NCBI GenBank assembly: GCA_964058845.1
Contig: CAXKVR010000077.1
Coordinates: 1-64,000 of the forward strand
Source: Carex sylvatica
Lineage: Eukaryota; Streptophyta; Magnoliopsida; Poales; Cyperaceae
Length of the DNA stretch: 64,000 nucleotides
Direction of reading: 5' to 3'
The notes beneath the pieces were generated by a model. It searched no databases, was not told where the DNA came from, and saw only the letters and a list, made by a program, of their open reading frames with translations. The position numbers were made by a program, and so were the translations under genes. Every line of letters starts with the position of its first letter. Position 1 is the first letter of the stretch. Positions 47,424 to 61,200 of this stretch are shown here, in pieces.

Positions 47424-48467
47424 CTGAGAGATTCTTAACATCAAAAACATTATAAAATTTAATTTAGAGAATGAATCATCATTTCTAGATTTACATCAAA
47501 ATTGAATCAAAGGTATAATCTTAGCACCAATAAACATATACTCTTTTATGTTTAGCATCTTTGGATCCTTTTATTTTTAGCAAACAACGTCTCTTTTCAA
47601 CAAAATTCTGAAACTCATTCTTTATTTTTAGGAGATTTTGTAACAAAGAAAACTTATATTATAGTTGATATATATGCATGCAATAATAATTTAATTAATA
47701 TATATATTTAGTCAGGCAATGATATTTGTGTTGGAAAAATAATATAAAGATTTAACATTATAAATTTTAACAACTGAGAATATAGATATTATCACAAAAA
47801 AGTTTGAACACTAGACTTTACAAGTATAAACATCTAGTACGGTATAGGTATAAACTCCTAAAAGTACGTATATGTATTAACAATTAGCAGTATATCAATT
47901 TTAAGCGCATTTTTTTTAATACGTATGGAAGATCACTATTTGTTACTGCTAATATATTTAAGGGGCTACTATTTTAAACACAATTTTTCTAATTTTCAAT
48001 ACAAAAAGAAATTTTCTTTGATTAATTATATCAATATTGACCTTAATTAATTCTCTCTAATTTTTCCTTTTTTCGTGTATAAGTCTCAATCTATGTCAAT
48101 GGGATTACTTCAGTGAAGTTAACAACGAATCACAAATATTATTATTTGGAACTTTTTGTTGTTGCTATAACTAACAACTTCTAAAATAAATTGTTGCGTC
48201 ACTTACTTAATTATGGATTAAATAGTCCCCAACTCGATTTATTCTTATAATTAACAATATGAGCAATGATTTCAACCAATTGAAAGCTAATCGTCCTTTC
48301 ATTATTACATAGCATTTAAATCAAACGATCTCCATTAAAGATAACATGATATCTCTCTCACACACTAAAGATTAAGTATTAAATATCAACGAATTAAAGC
48401 CATAAAATTGAAAGAGAAAAGGATAAGAGGGTGAAGTGTGTGCTATGATCTTAATTATATTATAAAA
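47424..48467. other. Intergenic, no gene seen
   Basis: AT-rich; I looked for exons upstream of the orphan frame ending at 47285 and found none I can support. Confidence 0.4.
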
Positions 48468-49047
48468 AAAAAATTCATGTATCCCTTAAAAATCTCGAAG
48501 TTACGTATTCTCCCTTTAAAATTAATAATATCATATTTACCCTTATAAATATCAAGAAATCAGATATTCACCCAATTAATTGACGTTTCAATTAAAACTC
48601 ACGATGTTAAAATTATAAAGTATATACCCATTTTACCTTCTATTTAAAAATAAATAAAAATATGTAACATGTTTAAAAGAAATATTTAGTTTTCTAATTG
48701 ATCGGTTTTGATAGTAAATGATTCATTTTCTTACTTGTGACACACATGCATATGCTTAAATGTCACTGTAGATGTGTCACAAGTAAAGCAATGAATCATT
48801 TGTCCTTAGAAACTGATCACATAGAAGACATAACGTTTTAGTACACATAAAATAAATTTTATTTTATATAAAGGATAAAATGAAAATAGGTACTTTATAA
48901 ATTTAAAATGAGTTATAATAGAAATGTCAACATATTGGGTAAATTTGTGAGTTTTAAAATTTAGAAGAATAAATTTGACATTTATGAATTTTAGAGGGTG
49001 AAATACGTAACTTTAAGATTTTTTAGGGGTATACATGAAATCCCCCC
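48468..49047. mobile_element. Second Mutator-like foldback element
   Basis: The left arm (ATTCATGTATCCCTTAAAAA, then TCTCGAAGTTACGTATTC) and the reversed right arm (GGATTTCATGTATACCCCTA, then AAAAATCTTAAAGTTACGTA) match each other and the ends of the element at 29715-30824. The interior differs and is itself palindromic (TGTGACACACATGCATATG...; ...GATGTGTCACAAG). No transposase. The target duplication is obscured by A-rich flanks. Confidence 0.72.
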
Positions 49048-51306
49048 TTAAAAAAAAATATAATCCGTATGTCTTAATATCCTAAAGGACATGTCTTCAC
49101 TTGTATGAAGATGAAAAAAAAAATTTGATAAGCTATAAAAGGATTCTACCATCATGATATGAACTACACCAGTAAATTCACGTTAGACAAAACAATGAAA
49201 AAATAAAATAAAAATAATTCAAATAAAAAATACATATTTGAATTATAAAAAATTGAGAATGAATTTGAGTGAAAGTCGTTCAAATTATACTTGAGAATGA
49301 ATTTCTCATTGGAGGCTACTATATTGAGTGTCTAAGCTTGTTAAATGCATCTGAAAATAAATTGCATGATTCTTTCTTTTTATATAGAACTCAATTCGCT
49401 TTTAGGAAATTTTGATTTTGGAAAGCAAAAGGGGGAAAAAAGAAAAATTGATGTTGCATGTGGGACTAGTCTACAGGCCACATGTGTAGTGTTTACTGAA
49501 CTATTGGCAGTCTTTTGTTTTTTCTTCTTCTTATTCTTCTTTGCCTTATATAATTATTAAATGATTGTATGAATGTAATTTGTTTCTCAATTTTTTTTTT
49601 TTTTTTTCTATTTCATAATGCAATCAATTCAGAAATTTTGATCCTTCTCGTACGTAGGTCTGCAACAGCTTATTTTAGAAGTTATTATTTATGGCAGAAA
49701 AAAAAAAAAATTCCAAAGAAAGTTGTCTGTGATTGAATATTAACTATACACAAGTGATTCATTGACATGAATTAAGACATAATTATGAAAAAAAAAATAT
49801 AGAGAATTAATATTAAGAACAATATTGGTATAATAAAAAAAACTTTCTCTCCTCTTAAAATTAGAAAAATTTGCGCTTAAGGGGAGAAAAAAAAATCATG
49901 TCAGCATCGATCCATGCCTCATGTGAGAATCTACAGGCTCAGAATCTTTCTCTGCTCTTGATTTTTTTTCTTTCCCCCTCTTACATTATCAGAAGATATT
50001 TATAGAAATTCAGAACTCTATGAGATGCATGCATGCAACAGAGGCTTCGTCAGCATGACTTAAGTTTATAAAAAAAATTATTAATAAAAAACATTACTAT
50101 GTGTTTATTGAATTGCGACAAAGATGGACAATATATATCTTCAAAATATGTGCTTATTGAGGAAATTTTTGCGAAAATGCTCCTAACATTGGGTACAACC
50201 GTCCAGCAATACATTCTAGTTTTGTAATTGTCTTGAGACAGTTTGAAGTTCTAAATCACTTCCTTTTTCCTCGATTAACGAAATAATTTCTCTGAATGGT
50301 TGTGCTAATTTTCTTCAAGATTATGCTAAATATATACTTGAACTAGAATGTTTTAAATCACTTTCCCTAGATTTTCAGTCTGCTTTCTTGGTTATAAAGC
50401 TATTCGTATGTCGATCAAACAATATATATATATAGATGTTATAGCTTGAATCATAAATTTGATAGGATATGAATTTAACACGTACCAATTGCCATAAGAT
50501 AGTCTAAATAGTCTTGTGGAGCAAAATTAATGAGAATTAAAATACTTATTTCATCTTATTATTATATTTTTTATTTACACGTTGTTTAGTAATTTAAGTC
50601 ATGATCTAAATTAATTCAGTTGGAGGAGTAAGATGCTGAAAAATAAATCTCTATCCACGACAATGTACCCTACGGACAGAGTAAGTGTAGAATAAATTAG
50701 TCTGTCTTAATTTACTCCGATTTAACTCACCTCTTACTTTTACTTTATTTTTCATTTGACAATTAGTGTTGAGTAAGAAATTTACTCTGACTTCTCACTC
50801 TATATTCAAACATGACAAATGTGGAGAAATTGGGTGATATGTAACATTATGGAGGCACAGAGCCACCTAACTTTGATTGTTTGATTGCTTTTCTTCAATG
50901 GTGGACTATCCAGAAAAAGAAAATAAGTATTGGTGAACATTACAATAATATATAAGAAAAAAGATAGTGCACTGATTACTGGTCTGTTTCAGTGATGGGC
51001 TTATATTATCTAGAAGATATATAGATAGTACTGATTCCAAACCTATGCGATTCTAGAAGTTTTCAGCAATCTGAGGCCATTTAGGCAGTTATATCCACTA
51101 TTGTTTGATTTCTTGACGTATGTATTCACCTTTTTGTTTCCTTGTTTCAGACCTATACGGAGAAAGAAGTACCAAATACCAATGATTCAATTGTGCAGTA
51201 TTAAGTATCATATCAATAAAATTCAAAGTAGGACTTGATTCTACACCACATGCCAACAAAGGATATTTAGTATATATCTAACTTTTATGTTACATTTATC
51301 TAATAA
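49048..51306. other. Intergenic, no gene seen
   Basis: AT-rich sequence with short homopolymers. The open frame at 49345-49560 has no recognisable family or splice context. Confidence 0.45.
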
Positions 51307-51435
51307 TTTTTTTTTTAGAAATATAGTTATTGAAACAAAATAATCTTCCATCATAGTTTCAAACCCGCAATCTCCCATACAAACATGAGACATCATTGCT
51401 TTTTGCCAACTAAATTAAGGTTGATTGTCCAACAT
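51307..51435 (-). mobile_element. tRNA-derived SINE remnant, minus strand
   Basis: Read on the minus strand it has a tRNA-like head (TTTAGTTGGCAAAAAGCAAT, then GATG) and a B-box-like GGGTTTGAAAC preceded by TATGGGAGATTGC. It ends in an A run. The GGGAGATTGC phrase is shared with the SINE at 15.4 kb. Confidence 0.55.
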
Positions 51436-52888
51436 TAAGAATTAAGGATCAGATCTTAATTGTCGTCTTTAGCTCAGTTTTCTTATGAAAAGGGGAAGCA
51501 GGCCGGACTTTAAAAATCATAGCCATTGTAGGATTAGCCACTGAAATCACAGCGCATGAAGAGTCAGACTTTAAAATCACAACTGAAAATGTATATGGAT
51601 TGGAATTTCATATTCCGAACTTCCTAATTTTCAAATTAATTTCTAGAGATTTACCACAAATGACAAATCTGATTTTTCTTATTAAAAAAAAAAATTAAGA
51701 TAAAAATCATGAAAACTAAAGGGTAAAAAATTCTGAATTTTTGATGGGGCTAAGCAATTTTCATGTTATTCCAATTTTTCTAAATTATTTGAGAGAAGAC
51801 TAAGTAACTTTCATGTAATTTCAATTTCATACACACTTTATTTTGATGATAAAAAAAAATGTGTACAATTTAACTTTCTAGTCAATTTTTTTTTCAAATT
51901 ATTAAATAAATGTATCATAATAAAATGAACGTAAGTTAGTTAGAATTACCTCCAACAAAATTAATGAAGGCAAATTTAATTTTCATCAAACAACCACTTT
52001 GACTGGTTCTAGTGGTCCTTGAGCCCAACCAAATATCCATTGATGCTCAAGTCGCTCGTACTTTGATCAGTTCCACTTATATATATATATATATATATAT
52101 ATAAATTGTCCCACACAATAAATTGGCGGAAAGAAATAAGATGCAACATCTTTTTTTTTTCCTTTTCTTTATCCAAAAACTCAAACAATACAATACAATT
52201 AATACAATAAAAATGATTAGAATGGTCATGTGTTCAGTTATACTGATTCATTGGATAGTCCTCTCTAGATTTAGACCATCATTTTAAATTGAATGGTTCA
52301 GAGAGGATATGACGGTACAGTTATTATTTATTCTTGTTCTTCTAAAAAAATATATTATTACACTAATAATTAAAACAAACTGTCTGATGTTGATGTACTG
52401 TAAAATTTTAGGGTTATCATATTCACCAGTGATTTCTATACTGCTGAGGAGGAGATGAATCTGAATGGAATCGCTTGTGTATTGCCAGATCATGCATCCT
52501 TTTTGGTGTGCTTGCTCTAGCGCGTAGATAGAGACGCTAGTGATTTTGACATGCAGTGTTTTTTTTTTTTCTTTTTCTTTTGAGAAGTGAGAATTTTCCT
52601 TAATAATCTACAAATTTATATTGAAAATCATTTTTTTTTAATTTAGCAGCTAAATCAAATTATTATTGGTGTAGAATATTGCAATTTTAAAATCTAATTA
52701 AACTTTTTTTGTGGATATTTAAATTTGAAGAACATGATCTCTATCTTTATGTCAAAAAGTTAAAATTTTGTATTTATATCTATGAATATTTAAACGCGTG
52801 ATATCCAAACATAAGTTTATTACCTTCGCTTCTGAGTAATATTTGTCTAGTGTTAGTTCCAACTTATACTTTTAATATTTAATTAAAA
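51436..52888. other. Intergenic, no gene seen
   Basis: AT-rich; a (TA)n microsatellite lies at about 52079-52102. No coding region supported. Confidence 0.45.
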
Positions 52889-53300
52889 GAGTGAGGCTAT
52901 TGCTATAGTAATATGCATATTATACAACAGTTCATGCTATAAATTTATTTATTTGTTTTTTAAATTCAAATAATTAATTTAGAAAGTTCAAGACGGATCT
53001 TCATATGAAAATATATTTGCAGATCAAATTTTATATTATTTAGTATTATTTTAGATAGATAGAAAATCACTTGATTTGAGAATTCTAGACCATTCAAAAA
53101 CAACGATTTTCTACCTATCTAAAAATAGTAAAAATAATCTAAAAAATATATAAAATTTGGTCTATAAGTTCATTTTGATATGAATATCATGTTTAACATT
53201 CGTATTGACTAATTAAACTTTTAAAATAGAGATATAAGTTTCTAGCACATATCGATCCGTAATATTAATTAACATGTACATATTACCATAGCCTCACTCT
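52889..53300. mobile_element. Foldback MITE (412 bp)
   Basis: The termini AGAGTGAGGCTATTGCTATA and, reversed, AGAGTGAGGCTATGGTAATA pair with each other. Inner arms pair across 'ttagatagatagaaaatc' and 'gattttctacctatctaa', and across 'cagatcaaattttatatt' and its partner. It has the same layout as the elements at 7.8, 12.6 and 19.5 kb. Confidence 0.75.
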
Positions 53301-53957
53301 TGAATTAATCTTGTAGAAAAAGTATTCTATATTTTCATAGGAGTATAGGACCTTTGCTACATTTTCTGACTTTTTTTGAATGGAGTGGCAGAAGAATTTA
53401 CTAAGTTTTCATAAATCAAATAAAAAATATTTATAGAAAAATTACCCATGGTCAATAGTGGTAATAATAAAAAAAATGAAAGACTATGCACACTCGCAAA
53501 ACACCCAATTAAATCAAATGGAAAAACGATGTACATGAACACAAAGTGAAACAAGATAGAAAAATATTTGGCGTTACATGATTGTAGTCCATATCATTTG
53601 GGGTGGGAAAATATTTCTGTTTAGATCTGAACTGTCCGATTTAATCCGAAATGGAATGCACGAAACTTCTTTTATATTCGTAAGGATTATAATAGGACAA
53701 TCCAGATCTAAATATAAATATTATGTTACCTAAGGTGATATGAATTTAATATTTTATGAGTACGTCCACAACATTTTGTATTCAACAATTCTTAGAAATA
53801 TAATTTTATGAATGAGAAAACAACATGACTAAATATTTTGGAAACTTACTTTTGTATCTATTTATATTTTTATAAATTTTTGGTCAATTGACATAAACAA
53901 TTAATGCCAATTTATGAACATGTATATGACAATGTTATTAAAATGAAATAAGACTTA
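53301..53957. other. Intergenic, no gene seen
   Basis: AT-rich with no supported feature. Confidence 0.4.
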
Positions 53958-54353
53958 GGTGTTATGAATAGTATAAGACCTTTTGTACTGCGGTTTCAAA
54001 AATATATCATATAAATTTCAAACTTCAATCTAAGTAGCTCATTAAATTGGTTCTATATTGAACTTAGTGTAGAATATCAATTTTTACTATTTTTTTAAAC
54101 TATTTTTTATGATTTATGAAAGGTGACAAAAAATGACTTAAATAAATTGTCAATATAATTATATTTTAGACTTTTTTTGTCACCTTTCATAAATCATAAA
54201 AAAATAGTAAAAAAAAATTCAAAAATAATACAACTTTGTTTTCTACAAGTTCATTACATAACTAATTTACTGAGCTACTTAGATCAAAATTTGACATTTA
54301 TACAATAAAGTTTTTAATCTGTAGCATGAAAAAACTTATGCTAGCCATAACAA
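53958..54353. mobile_element. Foldback MITE related to 1802-2188
   Basis: The left end GGTGTTATGAATAGTATAAG and reversed right end GTTGTTATGGCTAGCATAAG pair imperfectly. Inner blocks 'ttcaatctaagtagctca' and 'tgagctacttagatca' are inverted copies, and 'gatttatgaaaggtgacaaaaa' pairs with its complement. The same words (CTAAGTAG, TTTACTATTTTT) occur in the MITE at 1802-2188. Confidence 0.72.
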
Positions 54354-55069
54354 CTATGCCTTACTCAAATGAAATATATATCACTTCCAAGTACCTACGA
54401 ACAACTGTTGGTACCATCTATGATCTATTAACATCGTCTTATTTTTTTTTTCCTGAAATAATGGGAGTCACATTCTTTAATTATATAAAATATCTTACAT
54501 ACTGATAACCATTAATATGACAATAATAAGTTCCACAAATAATTAATGCGCACACCTAGTAAAACATTCTCGCATGCAACCCTATGGTCAAATGATTTAA
54601 AGATAATGTGCTAACTTAATGAAACACTTGGACCTTTAACATTGTTTGTATTTGCAAGTGGCTTATCTTTCCTCACTGAAATGACCCGAAACATGCTCTC
54701 CACTGAGCACAAAAAATAAAATTAAATACAAATAAAAAATAAAAAATTGAGAGTTGCATGTTGAGCCGATTGACGCTGTTGATATTAGATTCAATTTTTT
54801 TTTTAAGCTGTTTTCTGCTTTTATTTATTTATTTTTATTTAGACTAGTTAGTATTTTGTCCGTCTTTTGCTACGAGTTCAAAATTTAAATAAAAATTTAG
54901 CGTACCCGGTGACCGTCCTCTTTGCTCCTTCAATATACTTCTACTTTTAATCTGTCCCTTCTCTTATCTTTTTTAATTTCTCTTTCAAAAAAACGCCTCC
55001 TTTCTCTCTCGCTTCTACTTCGATAGGTGACGTGAGGAGAATGAGAGAGTAGATAAACGGTATTGAAAT

Positions 55070-55560
55070 GTATTTGAGACTGGGATTTAGTTTTGTATCA
55101 TGTTTCTGTATTGATTTGTAAAATGAAGATTACAGTTTATATATATATAGGCAGATCAGCCAATACATATCACTCCTATTCTGTGCAATCTGACAATGTA
55201 AATGAGCTGTATATAAGATGTAAACCTGGTGTTAATTTAATAGAACTTGAAGACGTGACCTTCATTTTTCTCTCTCAAAAAAGAAAAAAAAATGTAAACA
55301 GAGTTATTCCTCAGAGAAGATATCAATATTAGTTGAGATGCCTCCAGTGTAGAGAAAAATGGAGAAGTCCAATTTAATTTATGGTTATTAGAGGAGAAGG
55401 ATCGAAGCTGAGCGAAGCTGATCAAAACTGAGAGAGCAGTATCGCCAGAACTCGGAGTGTTGAGTCTCTACGTCATCTCGACCGGAACGCGGGTGAGTAG
55501 ATCCGACCGTCGAAGTACAGTAGTCAGCAGCGGTTGAAAAAATGGATCTGATCGTAAAGA
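55070..55560 (-). mobile_element. Possible Ty1-copia LTR remnant
   Basis: Read on the minus strand, a CTATATATATATAAACTGTA promoter-like block is followed by TCTTCATTTTACAAATCAAT and ACAGAAACATG. This resembles the TATA/R region of plant copia LTRs. No internal retrotransposon coding region and no clean TG...CA ends were found, so this is tentative. Confidence 0.3.
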
Positions 55561-56599
55561 ACAATAGGAAAAAATAATAGGATAATTATGACGGTAAATA
55601 AATGAGATTAAGATTAGAGTTTAAATAGTAGTTTGAAGAATTTTGTGAGAATAGAAGACACGTACTGTATTTGAAATTAGAGTTATCTAATTCGTCGTAA
55701 ATTTATTTTTTAATTTTAATAGAATTGTTAGTTGGCACTTAAAAGTAACAACTTTAAAAAAAAACTCAAAAATAAAAACTCAAAAATAAAAGCAAATCAT
55801 ACTAAATATTTTCATTTCACAATATTTATCTTTTTATAATTTCTTATTATTCAACAATGAAATGAACTATTTTGTCTTTACCTCTCTGTTAAATAGAAAG
55901 GTAGTTAATATTTAGTGAACAAACATGTTAATTACTTACTTACTTTGTTATAATTAACAATATAAGAAACTATATATTATCAATTAATTATTTTTATGAC
56001 AACATTCATATGAAAAAATTATAAGAAGAAAATTAATGCAACAAGTGCTCAGAGAACTAAATATTAACTTCAACAATAAATGTTTATATATTATCACATA
56101 AAATTACAATTGTAATTTTTTTCTATTTTAAATACAACAAATTATATCACAACTGTTGATAGATCATAGTAATACAAGAGTAGAGATACATAGGTGGTCT
56201 TTTCGCACCTGTTTCCTTCACGAAACAAAATAAACAAATTTCCTTTATTTGACGGCACACGCTTACTATTTCGAACCAAATGAGATAATTTTTATTTTTA
56301 TTTTTTATTTTTATGTTTGTGTGTTCCTCTATTGAACAGCAGAGGTAATATTTTGAAGCGATAAAGCTACAACTAATTCATTACAAGTACTGCATTTCTC
56401 TCAATTACATCAAGTCATCAACTGATAAAGCTATTACTGAAACCCTTTTTCCTTTTTTTGATATTGAAAATCGTAGGCATATTTATTAGTACTAAATTAA
56501 AATTAAAAGATATAGAGAATAAAAAATTTAAAAAATAATAAGGTACATAATTACAAAATGATCATCTAATCTATCATAAATAGAAATCACATCCTTTAA

Positions 56600-56735
56600 T
56601 ATATATAGTGATAATTAAAGAATACTTTTTGTGTGGGATGTTGAATGTTCAAAGTTCAAATGAAGATCCCGGTAGATATTATTAAATAATTGAGTGATCT
56701 AATCTCCAACTTTTACTTAATTTTTTTTTTTTTAT
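56600..56735 (+). mobile_element. SINE remnant
   Basis: The tail TATTAAATAATTGAGTGATC, then TAATCTCCAACTTTTACTT, matches the tail of the intact SINE at 44888-45039 and is followed by a poly-T run. The head is decayed (GTTCAAAGTTCAAATG in place of the B box). Confidence 0.6.
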
Positions 56736-57875
56736 ATAAATTAGAAAATACCTCTAGTAATTTCGTTCCTTTCATAACTGTGGCAGTTGCAGAAACTTAA
56801 GAAGCTTAGATAGAACAATAATTATGATCTACACCTAGTATTGGATGATTATCTAATTTTGTACCTGACATCCATGTAATGCAAAAGAAGGCATTACAAC
56901 ACCTTGTGGTCCCAACCATTGTCATAGTACTATATACTGACTACTGAGATCACAACAATTACTCGCAGTAAAAAAAATCACTTTTCGTTTGCGTGATGTT
57001 GTAAAAATAAGTAAAATACTCGATGGAATCCAATAGCAGACACTTACCACCCTAAACTCCAAATTAACATTCTATGCAACATTTAGATCAAATTGTCTGT
57101 ACTGACCCTATTTTCTTAAAGAGTTTTGTCCGTGGTCCAAACCCTATAGGCAACAAGAATATAGTAAACAATAAAATGTCATACATAAAGGGCCAAGATC
57201 TGACGCAAATATCCTGTAGGGTAAATCAAAGAAGGCCCACGTGGTGTGATGAATCACTTGTATATATAACAGAACATTTAATTTTTCTTTTTGCCAAACA
57301 ACCTTTTAACTCTGTTTGTTGTGAGTTGTGACCCTTTTTTTCTGAGAAAAAAAAAATTAAGGATCTGATCCTTATTTATTTATTGAAAAAACATGAGTAC
57401 ACCTGTACAAGTTCAGGGTTTGAACTAAAAACGGATTACAAAAACATATTTAAACAAAGACTTAAGTTATTGAGTCTCAGAAATTTAAATGTTGTGATAC
57501 TTCATATAATAAACCATATTTTTATTGAATACATATCCGATATTGATACTAGTACAATACTTGTATGATACGAACCGAAGAGTTATTATTTTTTGTAGGT
57601 AGTTTGGCTCAGGAATATGATCAACTTGCAACAATAAACAAATCTGTACATATCTATGCATGAAAGATCTGAAATCTTTTCTTAACTTGAGCGTATTATT
57701 CATGGATCGTTTTAACTTTTAATTTTGATCTAACTTTCTGTATACTCACTTTTTTTTTTTTTGAAAAGTTTAGCTTTGGTGTGTATATATATATATATAT
57801 ATGTAAACTTCTGCATTCTCAATTATTGAAAAGGAAAAATATTTTCAGAAACACCAAAAATTATATTATTAATGC

Positions 57876-57876
<1 letters not shown>
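56736..57876. other. Intergenic, no gene seen
   Basis: Short open frames at 57074-57331 and 57383-57568 resemble no family. A (TA)n run lies near 57785-57801. Confidence 0.4.

Positions 57877-57930
<54 letters not shown>
57877..57930. repeat. (AAT)n microsatellite
   Basis: About 18 uninterrupted TAA/AAT triplets. Confidence 0.95.
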
Positions 57931-57932
<2 letters not shown>

Positions 57933-58148
57933 TAGACAATAAAAGACATCATATTATTGTATAAGATACAATAAATCTATCTGTATTTATATAACGCAAG
58001 TTTTTAGCCTTGTTTCCTCATTACATGAGCCAACTTGTCAGTGACACAAGACAAAAGACCCGGTCTAACATGCATCCACCTGTCCCAGGGATAGTGAAAG
58101 AATGTTAGGCCTGTAGCAGCAGTCTAGTCACTAGACTCTTAGTGTGTG

Positions 58149-58158
58149 TATATATAGG
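58149..58158 (+). promoter_or_regulatory. Probable TATA box of the NPF gene
   Basis: TATATATAGG lies about 120 bases upstream of the ATG at 58279, a reasonable spacing for a short 5' UTR. Confidence 0.5.
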
Positions 58159-58278
58159 CACCATTCCCGTTCCTCCAAAATGCACGAAACAGCTAGTGTT
58201 GCAGTGGCCCCAAATACAAACCCGATTGGTTAATTTCTCAACAATTCCATTGGAGTGTTTCAGACGCATTGCTTTGCA

Positions 58279-61200
58279 ATGGCCGGTGGAGGAAAAGAGA
58301 AACAGAGAAAACAGGGTGGTTTCAAAACCATGCCTTTCATACTAGGTTAGTTCAACCTTAATAACCTTTTTTTCTTTCTCAAAAAAGGAAAAATAAATGC
58401 TTTCTCAAGAAATTTTAGTTTGTGAATTTTATTTTAGAATCACATTTAGCCTATAAATGGAGTTGTTTACATTTCCTACTGCATTGTAGTTTGAAATTTT
58501 TATTTTCAGATCAACATATGTTTCTGGGAAAGGTTTACTTGCTAGATTTCTATTTTTATCATTTAACAAGTACTTGTTGATCTGAGTAATGTTTATACCA
58601 AAAAGAAGAAGAGAAATTGAAATGGCATTCTCAACAACAATTTTTTTTTTTTGCGGAATTTGATGGTTTGTATTAGTGTAAGCTTTCCATTGATGAATTC
58701 TTAAAGGCTATTTACTTTCCATGAGGGTCTCTTATATTGTATTTCTTTGTGCTCTGTTTCTCCTCCAAAAAAAATCTCTGCTCAAGTCTCTTTGAATTTC
58801 ATTCTACAAAGCAGAGCTTTTATCATTGTAGCATGTAGCATTGACTCACATTCAGTGAACACGTAGTTACCAAGCTTTGCAATGATATTATAGCTAATCA
58901 ATGAGTTCTCATCCACAAATTAGTTCTTATTTTTCTCTTAATTATACAGCAAATGAGATCTGCGATCGGTTTGCTACTACCGGCTTCAATGCCAACATGA
59001 TCACCTATCTAACACAAAAGATGCACATGCCGCTGGTTGAAGCATCCAACACATTAACAAATTTCAGTGGCACTGCAAGCCTGACCCCTTTCATTGGCGC
59101 CTTAATGGCTGACTCCTTTGCGGGCCGCTTTTGGACAATAGCTGCCGGTTCAATCATCTACCAGCTCGGCATGATCACTCTAACCCTCTCGGCTGTGTAT
59201 CCATCGCTTCACCCGCCACAATGCGCTCCAAACCAGACTTGTCAGACGGCATCAGACTGGCAATTATTTATTTTATATGCTTCATTGCTCTTCACTGCAA
59301 TTGGCTCGGGTGGGATCCGGCCTTGTGTTGTACCATTTGGAGCCGATCAATTCGGTCTGAATGGAACACAATCTACTGGTCAGAGAGGGTATACAACTCT
59401 TTTAATCAATATATTAATTAGTAGTCATCAGATTTAATGATTAGGTCCACAAAATCTTAATAAACAATACTTAGCACACTTTAGTTCAACAAACACTCAC
59501 ACTGTGTAGTTTCACTAGCATGTACTATGGCCTACGGGCTTTGAAATCAAAAAGAAAAAAAAAAAAAACTAGCATGTACTATCAGTGACATACACACTGC
59601 ATTCACAGGTTGTGCACCGCCCAAACATAAAATAATCAAGCAAAAGTTAATTTAATCACTATACTACCTAAACACAATATCAATTATTCAATTACCGAAA
59701 CCATTCTGTCTGGTCACATGAATAGAAGTTAATTGTTAAAAAAACATGGAATTACCTGCATATATAACCTAGAAGGTAACTACACCAAATATATAATTGA
59801 TCCCCAAAGCATTTGTACATACATCCCCCTCATTAAATTATAGACCCCACAAAAGAGAACTAATCCCACACTTCACCTTATATTGAAACTCAACACAAAA
59901 AAAAAATAATTTGTTAAATGCACAATCAGTTAAATATGAACACTTAATTCACGTGCTGGTTTCACTGTGACAGATGGAGCTTCTTCAATTTGTACTATTT
60001 CAGCATGGGCCTTGCAGTGTTGCTTGCCTTGACCGTGGTAGTGTATGTACAAGACAATGTGGGGTGGGGATGGGGGTTCGGTATCCCGACTGTGGCCATG
60101 TTCTTCTCTGTCATAGCCTTCATGGTCGGGTATCCGCTCTATGTCAAGATCAAACCGGGCGGGAGCCCTTTGACCCGACTGGCTCAGGTTGTCGCTAATG
60201 CTTTTAAAAAAAGAAAAGTGGTTCTGCCTGATGACCTAAACATGCTATATCAAGACAAGGAGCTGGATGCCAACATCGCTGCTGGTGGCCGCCTTCTCCA
60301 TACTAATCAGCTTGAGTAAGTGATTATTTGGGTCCAAATAAGACTTCCCTCAACACTGATACGGACTGAGCAATACAAAAATGGTGTATCAAATTATGAA
60401 AATGATAATGAAAATGAATCTGGCATTAATTACGCTCTTTAATTTTGTTATGAAAATATATTATAGATGTTTTTCATCAGTCCGGTAATTGCTTTAGTCC
60501 AAAAAGGGAACTCGGTGAAGTGTAAGATTGATCTAATGCAAGGAATTTTTTTGAATAATTAAATATATAGATTTACTAACAGAGTTATAGTCTTATAGTA
60601 ATCAGACTTGTGGAAAGCTTCTCAAATATATATATTTTTTTGTTAAAATACACCTAAATATTTATTTTTTGTGATCACATGAAAGGTTCTTTGACCGAGC
60701 TGCCATAGTGACTGAGGGAGACATGCTGCCCTCTGGCCGTCCAAATCTTTGGCGGTTATCTACTGTTCATCGAGTAGAGGAATTAAAATCCATAATCCGC
60801 ATGCTTCCAATCTGGGCCGTCGGTATACTCCTCATAACTACTCTATCTCACAACCACACCTTTGCCGTACAACAGGCACATATCATGGACCGCCACATGT
60901 CCCGGCATTTCCAAATCCCAGCCGCAACTCTCTCAATCTTCACCGTTTTGTCCATGCTCATCAGTCTAGCAATCTATGATCGAGTTTTCGTCCCTCTAGC
61001 GCGTCGGTTTACTAAACGACCTTCTGGAATAACATACTTCCAACGAATGGGCATCGGTCTTGCTATTGCCATGTTATCCAATGTATCAGCAGCACTCGTT
61101 GAAAAAAGGAGAAGAAATGCGATGAATTTGCATGGTGTTACGATTAGTGTCTTCTGGCTAGTGCCTCAATTTGCCATACATGGTCTAGCCGAGACATTCA

